From contig OV884011.1 of NCBI GenBank assembly GCA_930367205.1, positions 168,155,226-168,219,225 on the forward strand: a stretch of 64,000 nt of DNA. Direction: 5' to 3'. Shown here one piece after another: positions 10,674 to 22,983 of the stretch (its first letter is position 1; each line of letters starts with the position of its first letter). Both the position numbers and the translations under genes were made by a program. This DNA comes from Acanthosoma haemorrhoidale. Its lineage: Eukaryota; Arthropoda; Insecta; Hemiptera; Acanthosomatidae. The notes below the pieces were generated by a model. It ran no database searches, was not told where the DNA came from, and saw only the letters and a program-made list of their open reading frames with translations.

Positions 10674-10856
10674 GTTGGACCTGTTAAGGCGATTAACCAA
10701 ATAATGCATAACACATGTTCTTCTGAAAATGACAAAAAAAATTTATTTTTTAGGTCTTGTTTATAACCGCGTGAACTGATCAGGCTGAAATAATGACATG
10801 AAATCTGAGTTTAGCTTTGCAAAATTTGAAGAATTTTGAAGCAAACTTTGAAAGCC
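10674..10856 (-). repeat. Dispersed repeat R1, copy C
   Basis: On the minus strand the order is TTCAAAATTCTTCAAATTTT, GCAAAGCTAA, ATTTCAGCCTGATCAGTTCA, a T-rich stretch with TTGTCATTTTCAGAA, and TTGGTTAATCGCCTTAACAG. All R1 blocks are present, with about one in four bases changed. Confidence 0.7.
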
Positions 10857-10967
10857 TTTTTTTTCTTTCGATGTTACATAAATAGAGTTTAGATAAAAAT
10901 TAAAATTAACAAAAACAAAATGAATAAATACAATTTAACTTACTGTGGTAAATATCCCATGGAGGAA

Positions 10968-11114
10968 TTAATTATTTACCCGATCAGATTTACAGGGCCT
11001 GTCGAGTCCCTCCTGGTCGGTGAGGTCGTCCTCTTTCCGGCCGAAATTACCCATAAAGAACACTAAACACCACACACCACTTGCACCATACACCCACAGG
11101 TGACTACACACCAT
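10968..11114 (-). CDS. Possible small coding frame or first exon, unidentified
   Basis: A 48-codon minus-strand frame starts at ATG 11114 and is preceded by an in-frame TAG. Its first 20 residues come from CAC/GTG-rich low-complexity DNA and are hydrophobic. The second Met (11054) starts MGNFGRKEDDLTDQEG, a charged, coding-like stretch with several CpGs, in DNA clearly richer in G+C than its surroundings. CCCT followed by GTAAAT (donor at 10993) could end a coding exon of 61 nt after the second Met; without splicing the frame ends at 10968. The MGN start would fit N-myristoylation. I recognise no family and see no further exon nearby. A GC-rich transposon fragment is the main alternative. Confidence 0.27.
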   Translation of the reverse strand: MVCSHLWVYGASGVWCLVFFMGNFGRKEDDLTDQEGLDRPCKSDRVNN

Positions 11115-11959
11115 ACACTAACTCCAATTAGAGAGGGCCATGCTGTGATATAGGTGTGGAGGCCATTCCGTCACAGTGACGTCTGTTAAGGCTGTTTAAC
11201 ATATCTGCGCCGTCTACTTCCACTGACGATATTTACAACAAAACAATAATAATCTTGTAGCTAGGTGAATGGTACTTCCACGAAGGAAGGACAAACTGCA
11301 GTTTTATAAGTCATTACGTTTGATGCAAAGCCAACAGACATCCATCGACACTTTTCCATCTTTTGGAACGAACATCCGTCAAAGAGGAACTTCTTTTCCA
11401 TTAGTCACGAGGTACCACAGTCACAGTCACGGTAACAGTCACGAAAATCAAGTAGCAATAAATTAAATGTTTTACTAACTTAATAATGAAGCACAGACTA
11501 AAGTGTGTACCATACAAGTATGTGACTAAGATGGATGGAAAATTTATGAAAATAAAATAAATCTCCTCCAAATACTCGTAGTTTTTAAGTTTCGTTAAAA
11601 GGGAATTAATACTAAGCATTAAAAAATGGCAGAGACCTTCTTAATATGTATTTGAATATTTACAGTTCTTTGTTAGTGGCCTGGTGGTTGCCGGTGAGCC
11701 AGATGATATAACTCATCAGATGAAATATGTGTAGTATAAATTAGTGGCTATTATCATAAACTGGTGTAGAAAAGCTATGACCATAATATGAACAACAATA
11801 CTGAATTCCATTCCATAAATATTTTCTCAATTCAATAATTATTAATAAATATTTGTTTAACTATTAGACAACGTACATTTGGCACCAAAACTATCTTCTG
11901 TGAGTTTATTGATAGTTTATACCTAGATTAAGTTAGATTTAGATAAAGAAGAGGATGCA
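11115..11959. other. No recognisable feature
   Basis: AT-rich. Contains a short CAGTCAC-like simple repeat (about 11415-11440) and overlapping 65- and 72-codon frames on opposite strands with no motif. Confidence 0.5.
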
Positions 11960-12190
11960 CTAGTTGTAAATATTTTGTAGCAAGTTTATAAGCATCTTAT
12001 ATACTGTCTGTAAATATAAATACTATATATGGAATTATTTAATTATAAATAAACCCCCGTTATTGGGTTTCATTGAATGAACATAGTGTGGTGCGTTGGC
12101 CAGCGCAACAAACCTTGTTGCACCACATGCTACGAACACCCCGTGAGTCCGCCTCCTGAGGTCGTCTGAAAATCCCGTTTAGGATACCGA
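11960..12190 (+). other. LTR-like segment with a strong hairpin
   Basis: An AT-rich stretch with AATAAA (about 12047) is followed by TGTGGTGC (12087-12094), which pairs perfectly with GCACCACA (12120-12127). Inside, GTTG and CAAC can also pair. GC-richer sequence follows to 12190. A polyadenylation signal before a GC-rich boundary recalls a long terminal repeat, but no second copy, primer-binding site or TG...CA ends were found, so this is only suggestive. Confidence 0.25.
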
Positions 12191-13899
12191 TCCCAGAAAG
12201 GGAAAAAAATAAAAAATATAGGTTCTCGGTTAGCCATGTTTATATAAATGAGTAAAATAGTCTCTTAGAAGATAATCTTGGGTTTATGAAAGTCTATAAT
12301 GAGGTTTTCAATACATTTATCAACGGGCAACGTTTCACTCGCGGACAATGTACAGACACGGATAGTATGTCAAAACGTACTCAATTAATAAATTCGTATT
12401 TAATAAACCTCAGAAATTCGTCAACCTAAGCCGAGTTTCCTACTAACTGTTCTAATCTTTTAATTTAAATCCACATACCTCTAAGACACTCCTATTCAAT
12501 ATAATGTTCACTAAGTGACATTCTTACTCTTTACAACTAACGTTGTAAACCAGGTTTGGTAACCCACCAAAGCAGACTGTCAAACATAAGTCTGCATAAA
12601 GAAATGGCTAAATTTATGTAAGGTTCCAGCGATGTGTGATGTCCTGGAGCACATCAGTCCTGGATTAATTAGGAAAAGGATTTCTGACGGCAGCAATAAA
12701 TGTCAAACCGAGGAAACTTTTTCCAGCCACGTATTATGCCTTCTATATCACATCTCCCCTATACATCATGGCTTTATCGTGATAATTCATCATCATTTCC
12801 TGTGGTTAGGGGTCTGTAAATCATCTTCTTACCGGTGCATTGTGGGTTCAGCCATTGCTAACCTGATACAGCTATGCCGTGGACTGAGGCAGTGAACACC
12901 TTCCAGATATTCAAGCAGGTATTCGAAGCCCTTTACCATACTCTATAAAATTTGTAAACAAGTAAATCTTTACCCCATATATAAAGTGATTAATTTAATG
13001 TAGTGGCATTGCAAATTTAATGGAATATTACCTTATTAGCGAAAATTGTAATACTTATCGATGAAAAAGACACAATATCGCTATTTGCCATGATTTCATA
13101 GAATTAACGAGGATACCCATTGCGATAATAAATAATGCATTGGCAGGAAAACGACAGGTTTCGATCGGTATTTAGACTGAAATCAGAAGGTTTGGATCTC
13201 CATTGTATATTTAAATGTAGTTATTCACAAATAATTATCAATTCATTATTTTTATTAAATACATTATACGTTACTCCGTTATTGTGAAAAAAATAGTTAG
13301 CATTTTAAATGAAATCAATATTTACTCATCTGAAAATGTATAAAAATAATGAAAATGATTTCATGTATTGACGAGAAATTGATAAAAATGTTCTATACAG
13401 TCTTTAATTGGGTTTCACCTAAAAAAAAAAAATGTGAAATGGTGGCCAAGAAGTGTCATAATACAGCAGGCTGGAACAATAATTCTTATTCACATATTCA
13501 ATTATTTTATCTCGAAAACCAAACAGCATAATCAGAGCGTATAAGGAATCAACGTTTCGGATTTTACAATACTATGTACAATAACACTAATTTAGATTTC
13601 TAATTTCGACCAATAATTATTTAAATCGAACGTGAACTAAATATGTGAAGTGATACGGACATCCACGACCCATCAAAAGAACACGAACGAAATGCCAAAG
13701 GTGACTTCAAGGATCGACGATTATCGACATCTGAACTCGACCTTTGGGCGTTTTGAAACTGGACATAAATTGCATCAAAAGTGAAATTTTAGTTCTAATG
13801 GACAGTATATACATGATAGGACAGAGGTTAGGAGCTTGTGCAACGCCCTGTTTTGTTTAAACAATTTTAAAGGCCATACAGTCACTGCTTGGAGGCGTG
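12191..13899. other. No supported gene
   Basis: AT-rich. A GC-richer island at 12630-12900 carries an 87-codon plus-strand frame (12632-12895) with no recognisable motif. 12900-13880 is AT-rich and featureless. Confidence 0.5.
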
Positions 13900-14035
13900 C
13901 ATGACACCAACAGTCTAGGCAAAGGTTCGATTCCCGACTTCTGGAAGATTTCTCCTGTCAAGGTTAGGTCTAATCGTGTCTTCCATCGACCTCGTGAGGG
14001 AAACTGAGATGGTTCGAACAAGTATAATTAAATAA
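13900..14035 (+). repeat. tRNA-like (B-box) segment, possible SINE
   Basis: AGGTTCGATTCCCGAC (about 13923-13938) is a near-perfect RNA polymerase III B-box as in tRNAs. It is followed by about 100 bp of moderately GC-rich sequence that ends in an AT-rich tail. A matching A-box at the right distance upstream is not convincing. A tRNA-derived SINE is the likeliest explanation. Confidence 0.3.
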
Positions 14036-14842
14036 ATACAGTGGCATCCTTTCTAGTATTTTTATAGGGTATGCATTTATTAGCAGAATTACCTAGAGCT
14101 GTCTGGGAGAATGTTTATAATTATTCGTTTCCTATGTTTTTTATTGTAAATCTTCACTGGGTAAAAGTACGGTGTTTGTTTGCATTTCATTTTAAAAATT
14201 ATAAAAATCTAAATATTTTATTGGTTTCTTATTTCTATAGACTAGTTATTTTAGTCAACAATAAACTATTCTGATGGGCCGATGTAAGCAGAGGAAATAT
14301 TAAGTATGCGAACCGAAATTGCAGCTCTTACTGTTGAAACTCAAGAGGCAAGAAAAAAAAATGGTAGTACAATTTTCACCTGTTTTTTTATTTTAAGCCC
14401 TTGATTGTTAGCCCCCATTAGAGCTAATTAATCTGAAACAAACTCTTAAAACACATCCATTCAGCCAATGGTGATTGGTTACATTGGACAAAATAACGGT
14501 GGGAGAACAGTCTTTGACAATTTAGACATGAGCATTCGAGACTCAACTCTTGTTTAGGAGACCTATAAATTAAAGTTTTCTTTCACTCCTCGTCATTCGT
14601 GATTTAATCTTCAGCACCACCACAATAAAAAAAGAACTAATTTATGAAAACTAACTTCTCTGGTTCCCAGTATTGTATTACTGGTGTTTTGCTACAAATA
14701 ACATGCTATCAGGATTATAAAAAATACACGCTCTACACCCTCGGTAGACTCTCACTACCTTCCTGATTCCACCCGCCTCCTTTAGGCATCCCACACCCTA
14801 TATCCTTCTCATACATCCTTCAAATGGGGGACTCCCCTTAGT
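14036..14842. other. No supported gene
   Basis: AT-rich, with a pyrimidine-rich stretch at 14735-14820 that may be the upstream part of the retrotransposon end that follows. The 67-codon frame at 14071-14274 is AT-driven. Confidence 0.45.
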
Positions 14843-14968
14843 GAAAGGCACTCATTAGCCCAAAATAATTTTCCTTTATTTTTCCCACATCCTATTTTTT
14901 TTAAGTTTGAGAGCTAAGGGAAAAAAAAAATTATAAAAAATTGTTTCTTCTAATAAAAAAAAAAAACG
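14843..14968 (+). mobile_element. Non-LTR retrotransposon 3' tail, family J2 copy a
   Basis: The sequence from about 14850, with TTCCTTTATTTTTCCCACAT, TTTAAGTTTGAGAGCTAAGG and then a run of ten A, aligns with the reverse complement of 59086-59175. A second A run follows (about 14957-14966). Only the 3' untranslated end seems present. The terminal GTTTGAGAG...GG-A(n) resembles the end of J1 copy 3 (about 48690-48721). Confidence 0.6.
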
Positions 14969-15560
14969 AGCAATATAATAATGGTTCTAAGTCCAAACTA
15001 TGACCGTTAAGTTGTTTATATTTAAATTTAAATATTTACACGGTGCCTTCGCAGGAGGCATAAAGCCGACAATTTAAAAACATGTTCTTTAAACGATTCT
15101 TTAAAAAAAAATAACATCATCAGTTTAGTATTTTGTATCTACTTGTTTCAGCTGTATTCATACTGCAATGATCATAATCGCAGCACTATAAAAAAAAAAA
15201 TAGAAATACTTAAATTTTTTTAAATGAGATGGTTTAACGTTGGCTTAATAATTTTGGCCGAGAGTTTGTAGACACTGCTTTATTCAGCTCATAAACCATG
15301 AACAAATCGTTCTTTTCAGTGATCCGGCTCGTTGTGTTCACAATGAATTTGTAAAAGAACAAATTAAAATCCCATGCAATTCCCAGAGGTGGTTAAGTAG
15401 AAATTACAACTTCCTCCACAGAAAAGTATCGTTTTCAGTATTTATAACAAATTTCACTTCCTGTTCCTTACTTTAGCAATAGTTAACTGTTATATCCAAT
15501 ATTCGAACCCACACCAACGGTACTGATAACACTATAAGTGTCTGGAACATGAGCTGCTGT
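14969..15560. other. No recognisable feature
   Basis: AT-rich with several A runs; no feature supported. Confidence 0.45.
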
Positions 15561-15625
15561 TAGTAGCCACTTGAGCACTAGTGTGCGCTCCACAGTTCTG
15601 TTCTCTGTTCAACATCTAGTAGCTG
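15561..15625 (+). repeat. Dispersed repeat R3, copy b
   Basis: Matches R3a (4843-4906) at both ends with nearly the same spacing. Directly downstream, CTTCTTCTTCACACCAG (ending about 15648) resembles a 3' splice site, but the sequence after it has no long open frame. Confidence 0.4.
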
Positions 15626-17810
15626 TCTTCTTCTTCACACCAGCAGAGGCGATGGGCGCTGAAGAAGTCTAACGGTAGGGGGGAACAGTGTACAACTATT
15701 ACGGTCAGATCAAAGACTACAAGTCTCCTAGAACCGGTTCTCACATGGCACTCTTTATACAATAAATCGGAACCAGTCATTGGGCCTTAAACATTCTAGA
15801 GGATTCGCCGACAAATGGTAACTTTTGGCCATTCAGGACTTAATGAAGCATTTCCTTCCACCTGATTTCGAGTAGTGCATGACATTCCCTTCAAGGCGAG
15901 AGTCTTTTTGTAACTAGATTACAAGCCAATCCCAACCCACATTACATATCATTGATCAGAGCTTAAGAGCTGCTAAAGTTCTCATCCAACTCGATATGAT
16001 GAAGTCAAACTGGCAATAAAATGGAAATAATTTCTCGAAATATATACAGAAATAGCAAACTAGCTTCAAACAAATTGAATACATTATAAAATCCATTACG
16101 TCTTCAAGTTACTTACATTAAATGATGTGATAAAGCTCTTACCACTTAGCGAGAATTACATTTCCTTGAGTCGGTGATCTCTTACCTGCAACAAAAAAAA
16201 AATTGTTAGTTTACTGCTATCTCGATAGTTAGTTTTATTAACTTAATAACTGTCCACAGTTATGCAGAAAATTACTATTTTCAATAATTTTACAGGAGCA
16301 TATACAGCTATTTCTAGATAGTAATTCTTAGAAGAAAAATATTGATTCAAATAACATAATTATGTTAAAGAAGAAACATCTATCGTGATGACTGACTATC
16401 ATGGGCTCAAGCATTTCCTTCTTTCTTCACGACAGCTCAACAAACATAAACTGTCAAGAAAAGGCATGCCTACATTTAAATAGTTAGTCCTCTCTATTTG
16501 CTGGCTATCCATCCAATTTATCAGCTTGCTCTTAGTTCATTCAAGTAATGTACAATTGTAAATAAAATAGCCTTAGTCTTTATCGGATTTACAAGCAAAG
16601 TTGTTAGTTATTCCGAATGTAAATAAGTAGCTCATAGTCACCCTAGGTCATAATATTACTTTGACTCAGCCTGACTGAAGATGTGAAGGGATCACTGAAA
16701 TGAACGACAGATCAGTGAAGTGAACGACCCATGAAGAAACGGGTCACCTGAATGCTCAGGAGGGGAATAGAGTGCATAAGTTAGTACAGGTTAGGATCTC
16801 CGGATTAGGCTGAGCATTCTCCACCGTTATAAGGACTCAACATTTCTCGCGATAATCTCTACTTCATGGCATCTTCTGATATGGCGGTGCAATCTAGCTG
16901 GCAAACTAAATCACAGATAGTGCTGGTTACAGGCTAATGGAGACCTCGAGGTTTAAGCCAGACCTCATCAACAGTTCGGATTTACTGTTTCCATTTAATT
17001 TCTGCCAAGGGTGGGCAAGAGATATAGAGATGAGTCTGGGTTAGAGACCTTTTCCTAAAGGTTAGGGAAATTTATCTACAGGGGAAAGTTTATTAATAGT
17101 TTAAGGTAAAGGTCTCAAATCATAATGAATATGCAACAGTGATGTAGATGGCCGACTATGCTGATAGACCTATTAGTGTAATTGTAGTTTTCAATTGATC
17201 CTTTCAGCTGCCGGAATACCAGCCTTGACAGTAGAATATTCAAATTTCAAACAAGATTATAAACTTCTTCACAGGGTTGTTGCTTCATTTTGTTTTTTTT
17301 ATCTGCAATACTCTTCAAGAGATATCCATTTTCTTACCGGTCATATCGTCAAAGGATTGAAAAAAAAAGTCTTATTGAAGTCTCTGCCCACAACGGTGAC
17401 GTGTATTTGGTGCGGCGGCTCAAATTACTATTTTTGAGTGCTGAGTAAAATAACACAAAAACAAAACATAATTTACAATATGAAGCTAAATATTCAAAAT
17501 AGCAGCATATATGCATATATGTTATTGTATTTTTCGCTGTCTATTGATGTTTACCAATTTGATGCCTCAAAGTACGTTAAATAAACGTACGAATTTCATG
17601 GGTAGACACCTAAACCACTTATTTCCAACTTTGAGGAACATTACATCTAGCATATTTTAGGCACCCGGGAACGTCTCCAGAAACGTCCTGGTGATAAAAC
17701 ATCAGGTGAATAATCAGCCCCCACAAAGGAAAAGCTAGAAAACCTATAATGAAGATTACACTATTCAATTATTGTTTCTTTTTCCTTAAAGAGACTTCAC
17801 ATTCGTGCAG
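15626..17810. other. No supported gene
   Basis: Slightly GC-richer at 15640-15900 and 16660-17050, otherwise AT-rich. Apart from the small duplication at 16690-16729, nothing is recognisable. The 80-codon frame at 17195-17437 has no motif. Confidence 0.5.
16690..16729 (+). repeat. Tandem duplication of a 20-bp unit
   Basis: GATCACTGAAATGAACGACA (16690-16709) is followed directly by GATCAGTGAAGTGAACGACC (16710-16729), 17 of 20 positions identical. Confidence 0.8.
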
Positions 17811-17860
17811 GTTAGCTCGTTTGGTAGACCCTCCAACCCCCCCCCCCCCGTTTGAGTCCC
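17811..17860 (+). repeat. tRNA-derived SINE head
   Basis: GTTAGCTCGTTTGGTAGACC (17811-17830) matches a tRNA D-arm/A-box, and GTTTGAGTCCC (17850-17860) a B-box. A run of 13 C (17837-17849) sits where the anticodon arm would be. No cloverleaf can form through the C run, so this is a SINE or tRNA pseudogene and not a working tRNA. Confidence 0.5.
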
Positions 17861-20800
17861 AATCCTGGAAGGAAGTGGATATTGGGATCCATACAACTAC
17901 ATTTGACTAAATATAAACAGTGTTTAATAACTTTTACAGAAGTTGGCAATGAATAAGAAATAATCATATGAGAAATAAACCCAAGTTATCATAAAAAGAA
18001 AATCATTTTTAAATTAGTTGGTTGCTGCCAGTTATGAATAGATTAAACTAATTTTTCAAAGGTTGAATGCGTCGTAATTAAGAAGTCCCTCCGACGCTAT
18101 CAGATAATATGTTACGGATAAATTCAACTCTCCTAAAAGTAACGAATTTTTCACTTGGTGTGGAATAGCATATATAGTGAGGTTATATTGGCTATGCATG
18201 GTACATTGACGCACGACTCATTAATGCCCGTGTGAACGAGGGTTTGATAAATCCAACTATAATATTTAAATCTCCAACAGGCCATGCTCACTGACACTAG
18301 TAGATGTTTGAAAATAACATTACCACTGCATCAGCTGTAAGCCCCAATTCATAGACAAGCTCGTAAATAGTAGCAAGGAAGTTATGAGTGCTGTCAAGTT
18401 AAACTGAAGTGTGCAAGTATTTGATTTTTTGTTAATAATTAATATCAGCAAATTGTTGTCTAAATCAGAGAATAGCTAAATGATTAAGGAGGCTTAGGGA
18501 AGTGAACTGTGTACTGTGAACGTAGAATGCCAATCGTTGGAGTCCATTTATCATTGAATCAATGAATCAATATGCATGTTAAAGTTGTTCAGACATAAAT
18601 AAGTTATTAGGTAATTAGACCTACAGTAATTTATCAGTTATAGTTGAGTGATACAGGCATAACAGAATAAATGTCAGCGAAAGTTCTTGCATATAAAATA
18701 TAATCTTGAAATCCATCAGTGATCTAGTGAATGAGGTATACGGCAATATTTATAAGAATGACTTCATCTATTTATTTATAATTTCAAGTTTTCACTTGAG
18801 AGCGTAAAACCCAACCTGAGAAGCAAGTTTCTAAAAAGAACAATAAATACTTTTTTATTAATTGAAGTCTTATTTAAGTTGAAACATTTCTGAATTGGGT
18901 GAAGTAGTGAAAATATATAATTAGAAGTTGAGCAGCTCAGAACTCGTTTTTAAATTCAAAAGTAGAGGGGGGAGTTGGAATCCCATTCGTGTTTTTTCTG
19001 GCAACTATTTTTTCTCGTCAACTGTTAATTAATTAAAATTTATTCCGGTCGGGAAAACGACAAATAATAGCGCTATTAGTCGTAAACTAATCGAATCCTT
19101 ACAAGATTATAAAATCAGCTTAAATAATTTTTTTCTTCGAAAGTAATATTTTCAAGCAATTTTTATTCACTTGTCCAGCCATAGGACATGTAAGATTTAT
19201 GGAGAGGTAACATGTGCCTTCAACTTCATCAGTTGGTGATAACTCCTGTATGTAGATTGGCAGAAGTAATGGAGTCGAAGGCTCCCATCTCATTTTCATA
19301 CAGGGAAATGGCAACTCGAATGGTCCATTCATCTCAAAACGACATTTCTACTTCAACAGCTCTTCTGTCGGGCTTTAATGCGCATGAATGCATAATCCCA
19401 ACTTTTGCTAAATGTATTTTCCTTTTACTGTTTCCTATAAAAGCTAATGCCTTCGCATGGGATAATGCGGGCATTCAACGGAAGATCGCTTAGTTTGTTA
19501 TTCAAATGAATGAACCTCTGAATATCCTACAGTATCAGTGTTACAGCACAGAAGCTGAACTAATTTAGCAGATGCTGAGTTGTTCGGAGTAGCAGTTAAC
19601 TTATTTAATTGTTTAAGGACTAGAAGATTTAGTTTGGAAATGGGCTCTGTGAGTTGTGTTTTCGTCAAATTTGTTCGACAAACTATGTATGAGCGTAACA
19701 AAGCAAGTAGGCAGTTCTTGATGACAAGAAAGCAGGCGGGTGTTTAATACGATTATATTTAATAGATACAAAAACAGGTACATAAGTGCAATATGAGTGG
19801 CTAATGGACTGATATTAATATGCAATAGGTGATAGATCCGAATTTAGCATTTAAACAATAGATAGAACTGACATATGTAAAAAAGGTGGATAAGGAAAAA
19901 TATTAAAATAGGTCTACTAGTTTGTTATAGAGTATTTATACAAAATAAATGTAACAGCAGTAGTCAATAGATGAAAATGGCTAATGGAGTTAAATGTGTG
20001 AAAAGCACAAGAGAGTCTACTACAAATTTGAGGCACATGAAAGTATTTAATAAAACGTGTGATAAAGATTTTTTTTCTATTATAACAATCAAGAAATACG
20101 TAATGTGGCACTTCACCCGTTAGTGGATGATACGGAAACCTAACAACTCACTTTCACCGACTACCACTCAACTCTTTTAGACTGCTAACGATGAATTCAC
20201 AGTTAAATGTTTTATTTCTCTTGGTGAGGTCGAAAGTAGAGGCCCTGCTTAGTAACACTTGGCTAGAGCCCCTGTTGTTCCACTATACTCCTCTTAAATC
20301 AATAATTATTAATAGTCGTAGACTGGCGACCATTGCCTATTCGGTCAGTACTTTGCTGCTCTACCACATTCTGTTTTCTCGACATATTTTATCTCTTATG
20401 CCTCCCAACCTCACTAGGACATCTACACAGGACAGGAATAGGGAGCCGTAACTTCTTGGACTACTTTTCACTGAGTTTTATCATCTTGCTTCGGGGATGT
20501 ACAGTCTAAATGTTGTAGTTTGCTGCTGGTCTCGAAAGTGTTTGATAAGATCTCTAGGATAGAAGATTGAGACATCTTCCGTCTTAAAAGTTCGTTCCGA
20601 CCAATTGGGTCTTGAACATCTTTAAAGCCCATCAGCACAAACATATTCGTCGTATTCCTAACGCACAACTCAATAATGACAGTCAAACTGATCCGATCTA
20701 ACAAAGTACTGTGTTCTATTTTAAGAAAAATACACCACTTGACGAACACAGGCGGGAGATAACCGAAAGGTCACGCAAGTTTTACCGTAATCTGCGAAAT

Positions 20801-22359
20801 GTCACAGTTCCGTAACGGTGACTGTCGCTTATTATCCATGCAGTTCCAGTGACAGCTCGTCACTACTGGAACGCCTACGATATCCCTCTAAAGCATTTTA
20901 TCCGCACGATGCTTTCAACTAATTAATATTCTATGTATCTCTGAGTCGTTGAAATACATCTTGGTCTCTCTAAGTGGACGGAAAATCTTCCAGTCATTGG
21001 GTCCTGGCACGAAACTTAATAAACTCATTTCATGCCAATTTTAAACTTTGTGCAATGCATTTCTGGTATAATCCACCTCAAGAGGTACCGTTCCATCTCT
21101 ACTCCACAATTTCTGTCATTAAACGTTACAATGTTTGTGTCTATTTATTACTAATCGATATGTTACTAAATTCGTTACCTGGGACCTATTTTAGATCTTA
21201 GAACTATATCTACTACAGGACCAGAGCCTAGCGCCGTGACCACATACACTACAGCGCATTTATTTACTCTTCGCTTACAAATAATTGGTTGATGCTATGA
21301 TACATCATTTACCGAAACAGGGTTTGTACTAAGTACCTAAAATTTGCCTAATTCAATAAAAAAGTTAAATTTATGAAAAATAAAGCCCAGATACAATGTA
21401 AGAGATATAATGACTTACTGGCATGTTTGCTCTTTAGGACGATTGTTAAATATTTATCAAAAAATAGGTCTTTAACTATAATGGTAACTGAAAACTTACA
21501 AAAAATGCTGGGACGACATTAAAAATGTTCGCACCCTAAATCTAATACTTTGCAACACCGTCTTTAATATTTCATAAAACATATATTTTATAGTTATTTT
21601 GTTTTTATTAATAAATAAAAATATAAATTTAATTTATAATTTAATGAATCTCAGGGGTTCCTAGAAAACCAAACATTTACATGAAAATTAAAAGTAAAAT
21701 AAAATATTGATGACATACAATTTTTTAGTTGATTAAATTTCTTTTTCTGTCGAATGCTTGCCTTGTTTCATCGAAGCCCCGAGTTTTGATTGGAGCCTGA
21801 TGCTCCAAACCCAACATTGCCCAATCCTCCTTTAGACTCCGCACATATGATATTTGAGTTCCTGTGATGGCCTGCGATGCTACGAGCCAATACGAAAAAA
21901 TGTGAGGTTAGACACCTGTAAGGAAATACGAGTGTGTAAGGGCCCTCACGTTAAATATGTTTGACCATCCGCAAACTGGTACGAATTATCATCATCCCTC
22001 TTCTCAAAACAATTCTAAAATTTACCAAATCTCCTTAATAGCATCTTCCAACAACTGCTTCTCTCCAGTAACTATAAGCCACTGCTGTCCCATCCTGCTG
22101 TCACATTCACTTGTTTCGGATTTAAACTGTTTATAATATATTTTATATTATTTAATATTCTATGTAACAAAATAATCCTTGTTTAAACTCTTTTATAAAT
22201 TATTTCTTAATGTTGGAGGTGACCAGGGGTTGTGTAATGTATAGTTGAGTACTAAATACTATTATTATTAAAAAGTAGATGATAAAATTTATAATTGATG
22301 ATTATACGAAAGTTTATATGTAATAATAAACGGACCTTGCCCTAATGAGCTAATCGGCT
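17861..22359. other. No supported gene
   Basis: Long AT-rich stretch. Frames at 19212-19493 (plus, 93 codons), 20191-20451 (plus, 86) and 20468-20749 (minus, 93) lie in slightly less AT-rich DNA but have no recognisable domain, and several overlap frames on the other strand. 21560-21720 is extremely AT-rich. 21770-22100 is more balanced but unidentified. Confidence 0.5.
20843..20872. repeat. Bulged hairpin
   Basis: GTTCCAGTGAC (20843-20853) pairs with GTCACTACTGGAAC (20859-20872), giving 11 base pairs with a 3-base bulge and a 5-base loop. No downstream T run, so it is not an obvious terminator. Confidence 0.6.
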
Positions 22360-22790
22360 GTTAGGAGATAGGCATTGAGGTCGAGATGACGCTAATAGAA
22401 GAAAGAAGGCGGGTGCAGATTCCTACGGGTCGGCAGATAAGGGAAGAAGTGCCGTCGAGGAACACAAGATCCTCCGACCGCGGTTGTAAACACTCTAACT
22501 AGCCGCTGCAATTAAGATGGCGAGATAACAACGGCCAGTAACTCATCTGTGAGTTTTACGATCTAGAGGAGGCATTGTAGTCCAAGGATCCACTCGGCTG
22601 AGTTAGGTTAATAACTCTGTCGTGACAACGGACTACGAGCTAACTCGCCAATAACTCTTCGGCATTACCACTCGTTACTGGAGCTGTCCCGGTCAGAAAG
22701 AGTTATACAGGCCATTCTGTGGATTCCTGCATACATGCCTTCAGGGAATTGGGGCAAGCCGGTTTTAGGGAGGAAGGGGGCAATCGAGGA
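22360..22790. promoter_or_regulatory. CpG-rich island, unidentified
   Basis: Well over a dozen CpGs in about 400 bp, in contrast to AT-rich flanks. It holds AAGATGGCG (about 22514-22522), a word often seen near metazoan transcription starts. A perfect hairpin AACTCA-TCTG-TGAGTT lies at 22540-22555. The word TAACTC or TAACTA recurs five times between 22490 and 22665. No open frame above about 40 codons is evident. It could be a promoter or a GC-rich transposon segment; the sequence does not decide. Confidence 0.25.
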
Positions 22791-22983
22791 ATCTAGATCC
22801 ATTTAGTTTTTTTATATCAATACCTCAGTACAGTGATAACGGCCTACCCTGCCAGGTAATGATTCTGATAGAAAGAAAATTTGGGCGTTTCCACGGAAAC
22901 TGAATAAGTTTTACTTTGACTCTTGGGCTTACCATTCAATGAACACACGACTTAAACGGAAAAATATATTAATTACTGAATGT

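Noticed and set aside
17150..17180. A 'YADR'-like peptide as part of a reverse transcriptase active site.
   Set aside because: The catalytic YxDD is incomplete, stops surround it in the same frame, and no neighbouring reverse transcriptase motifs are present.
20191..20749. Adjacent plus (20191-20451) and minus (20468-20749) frames as a divergent or convergent small gene pair.
   Set aside because: Neither has a recognisable domain, there are no splice or promoter signals, and lengths of 86 and 93 codons are not significant.
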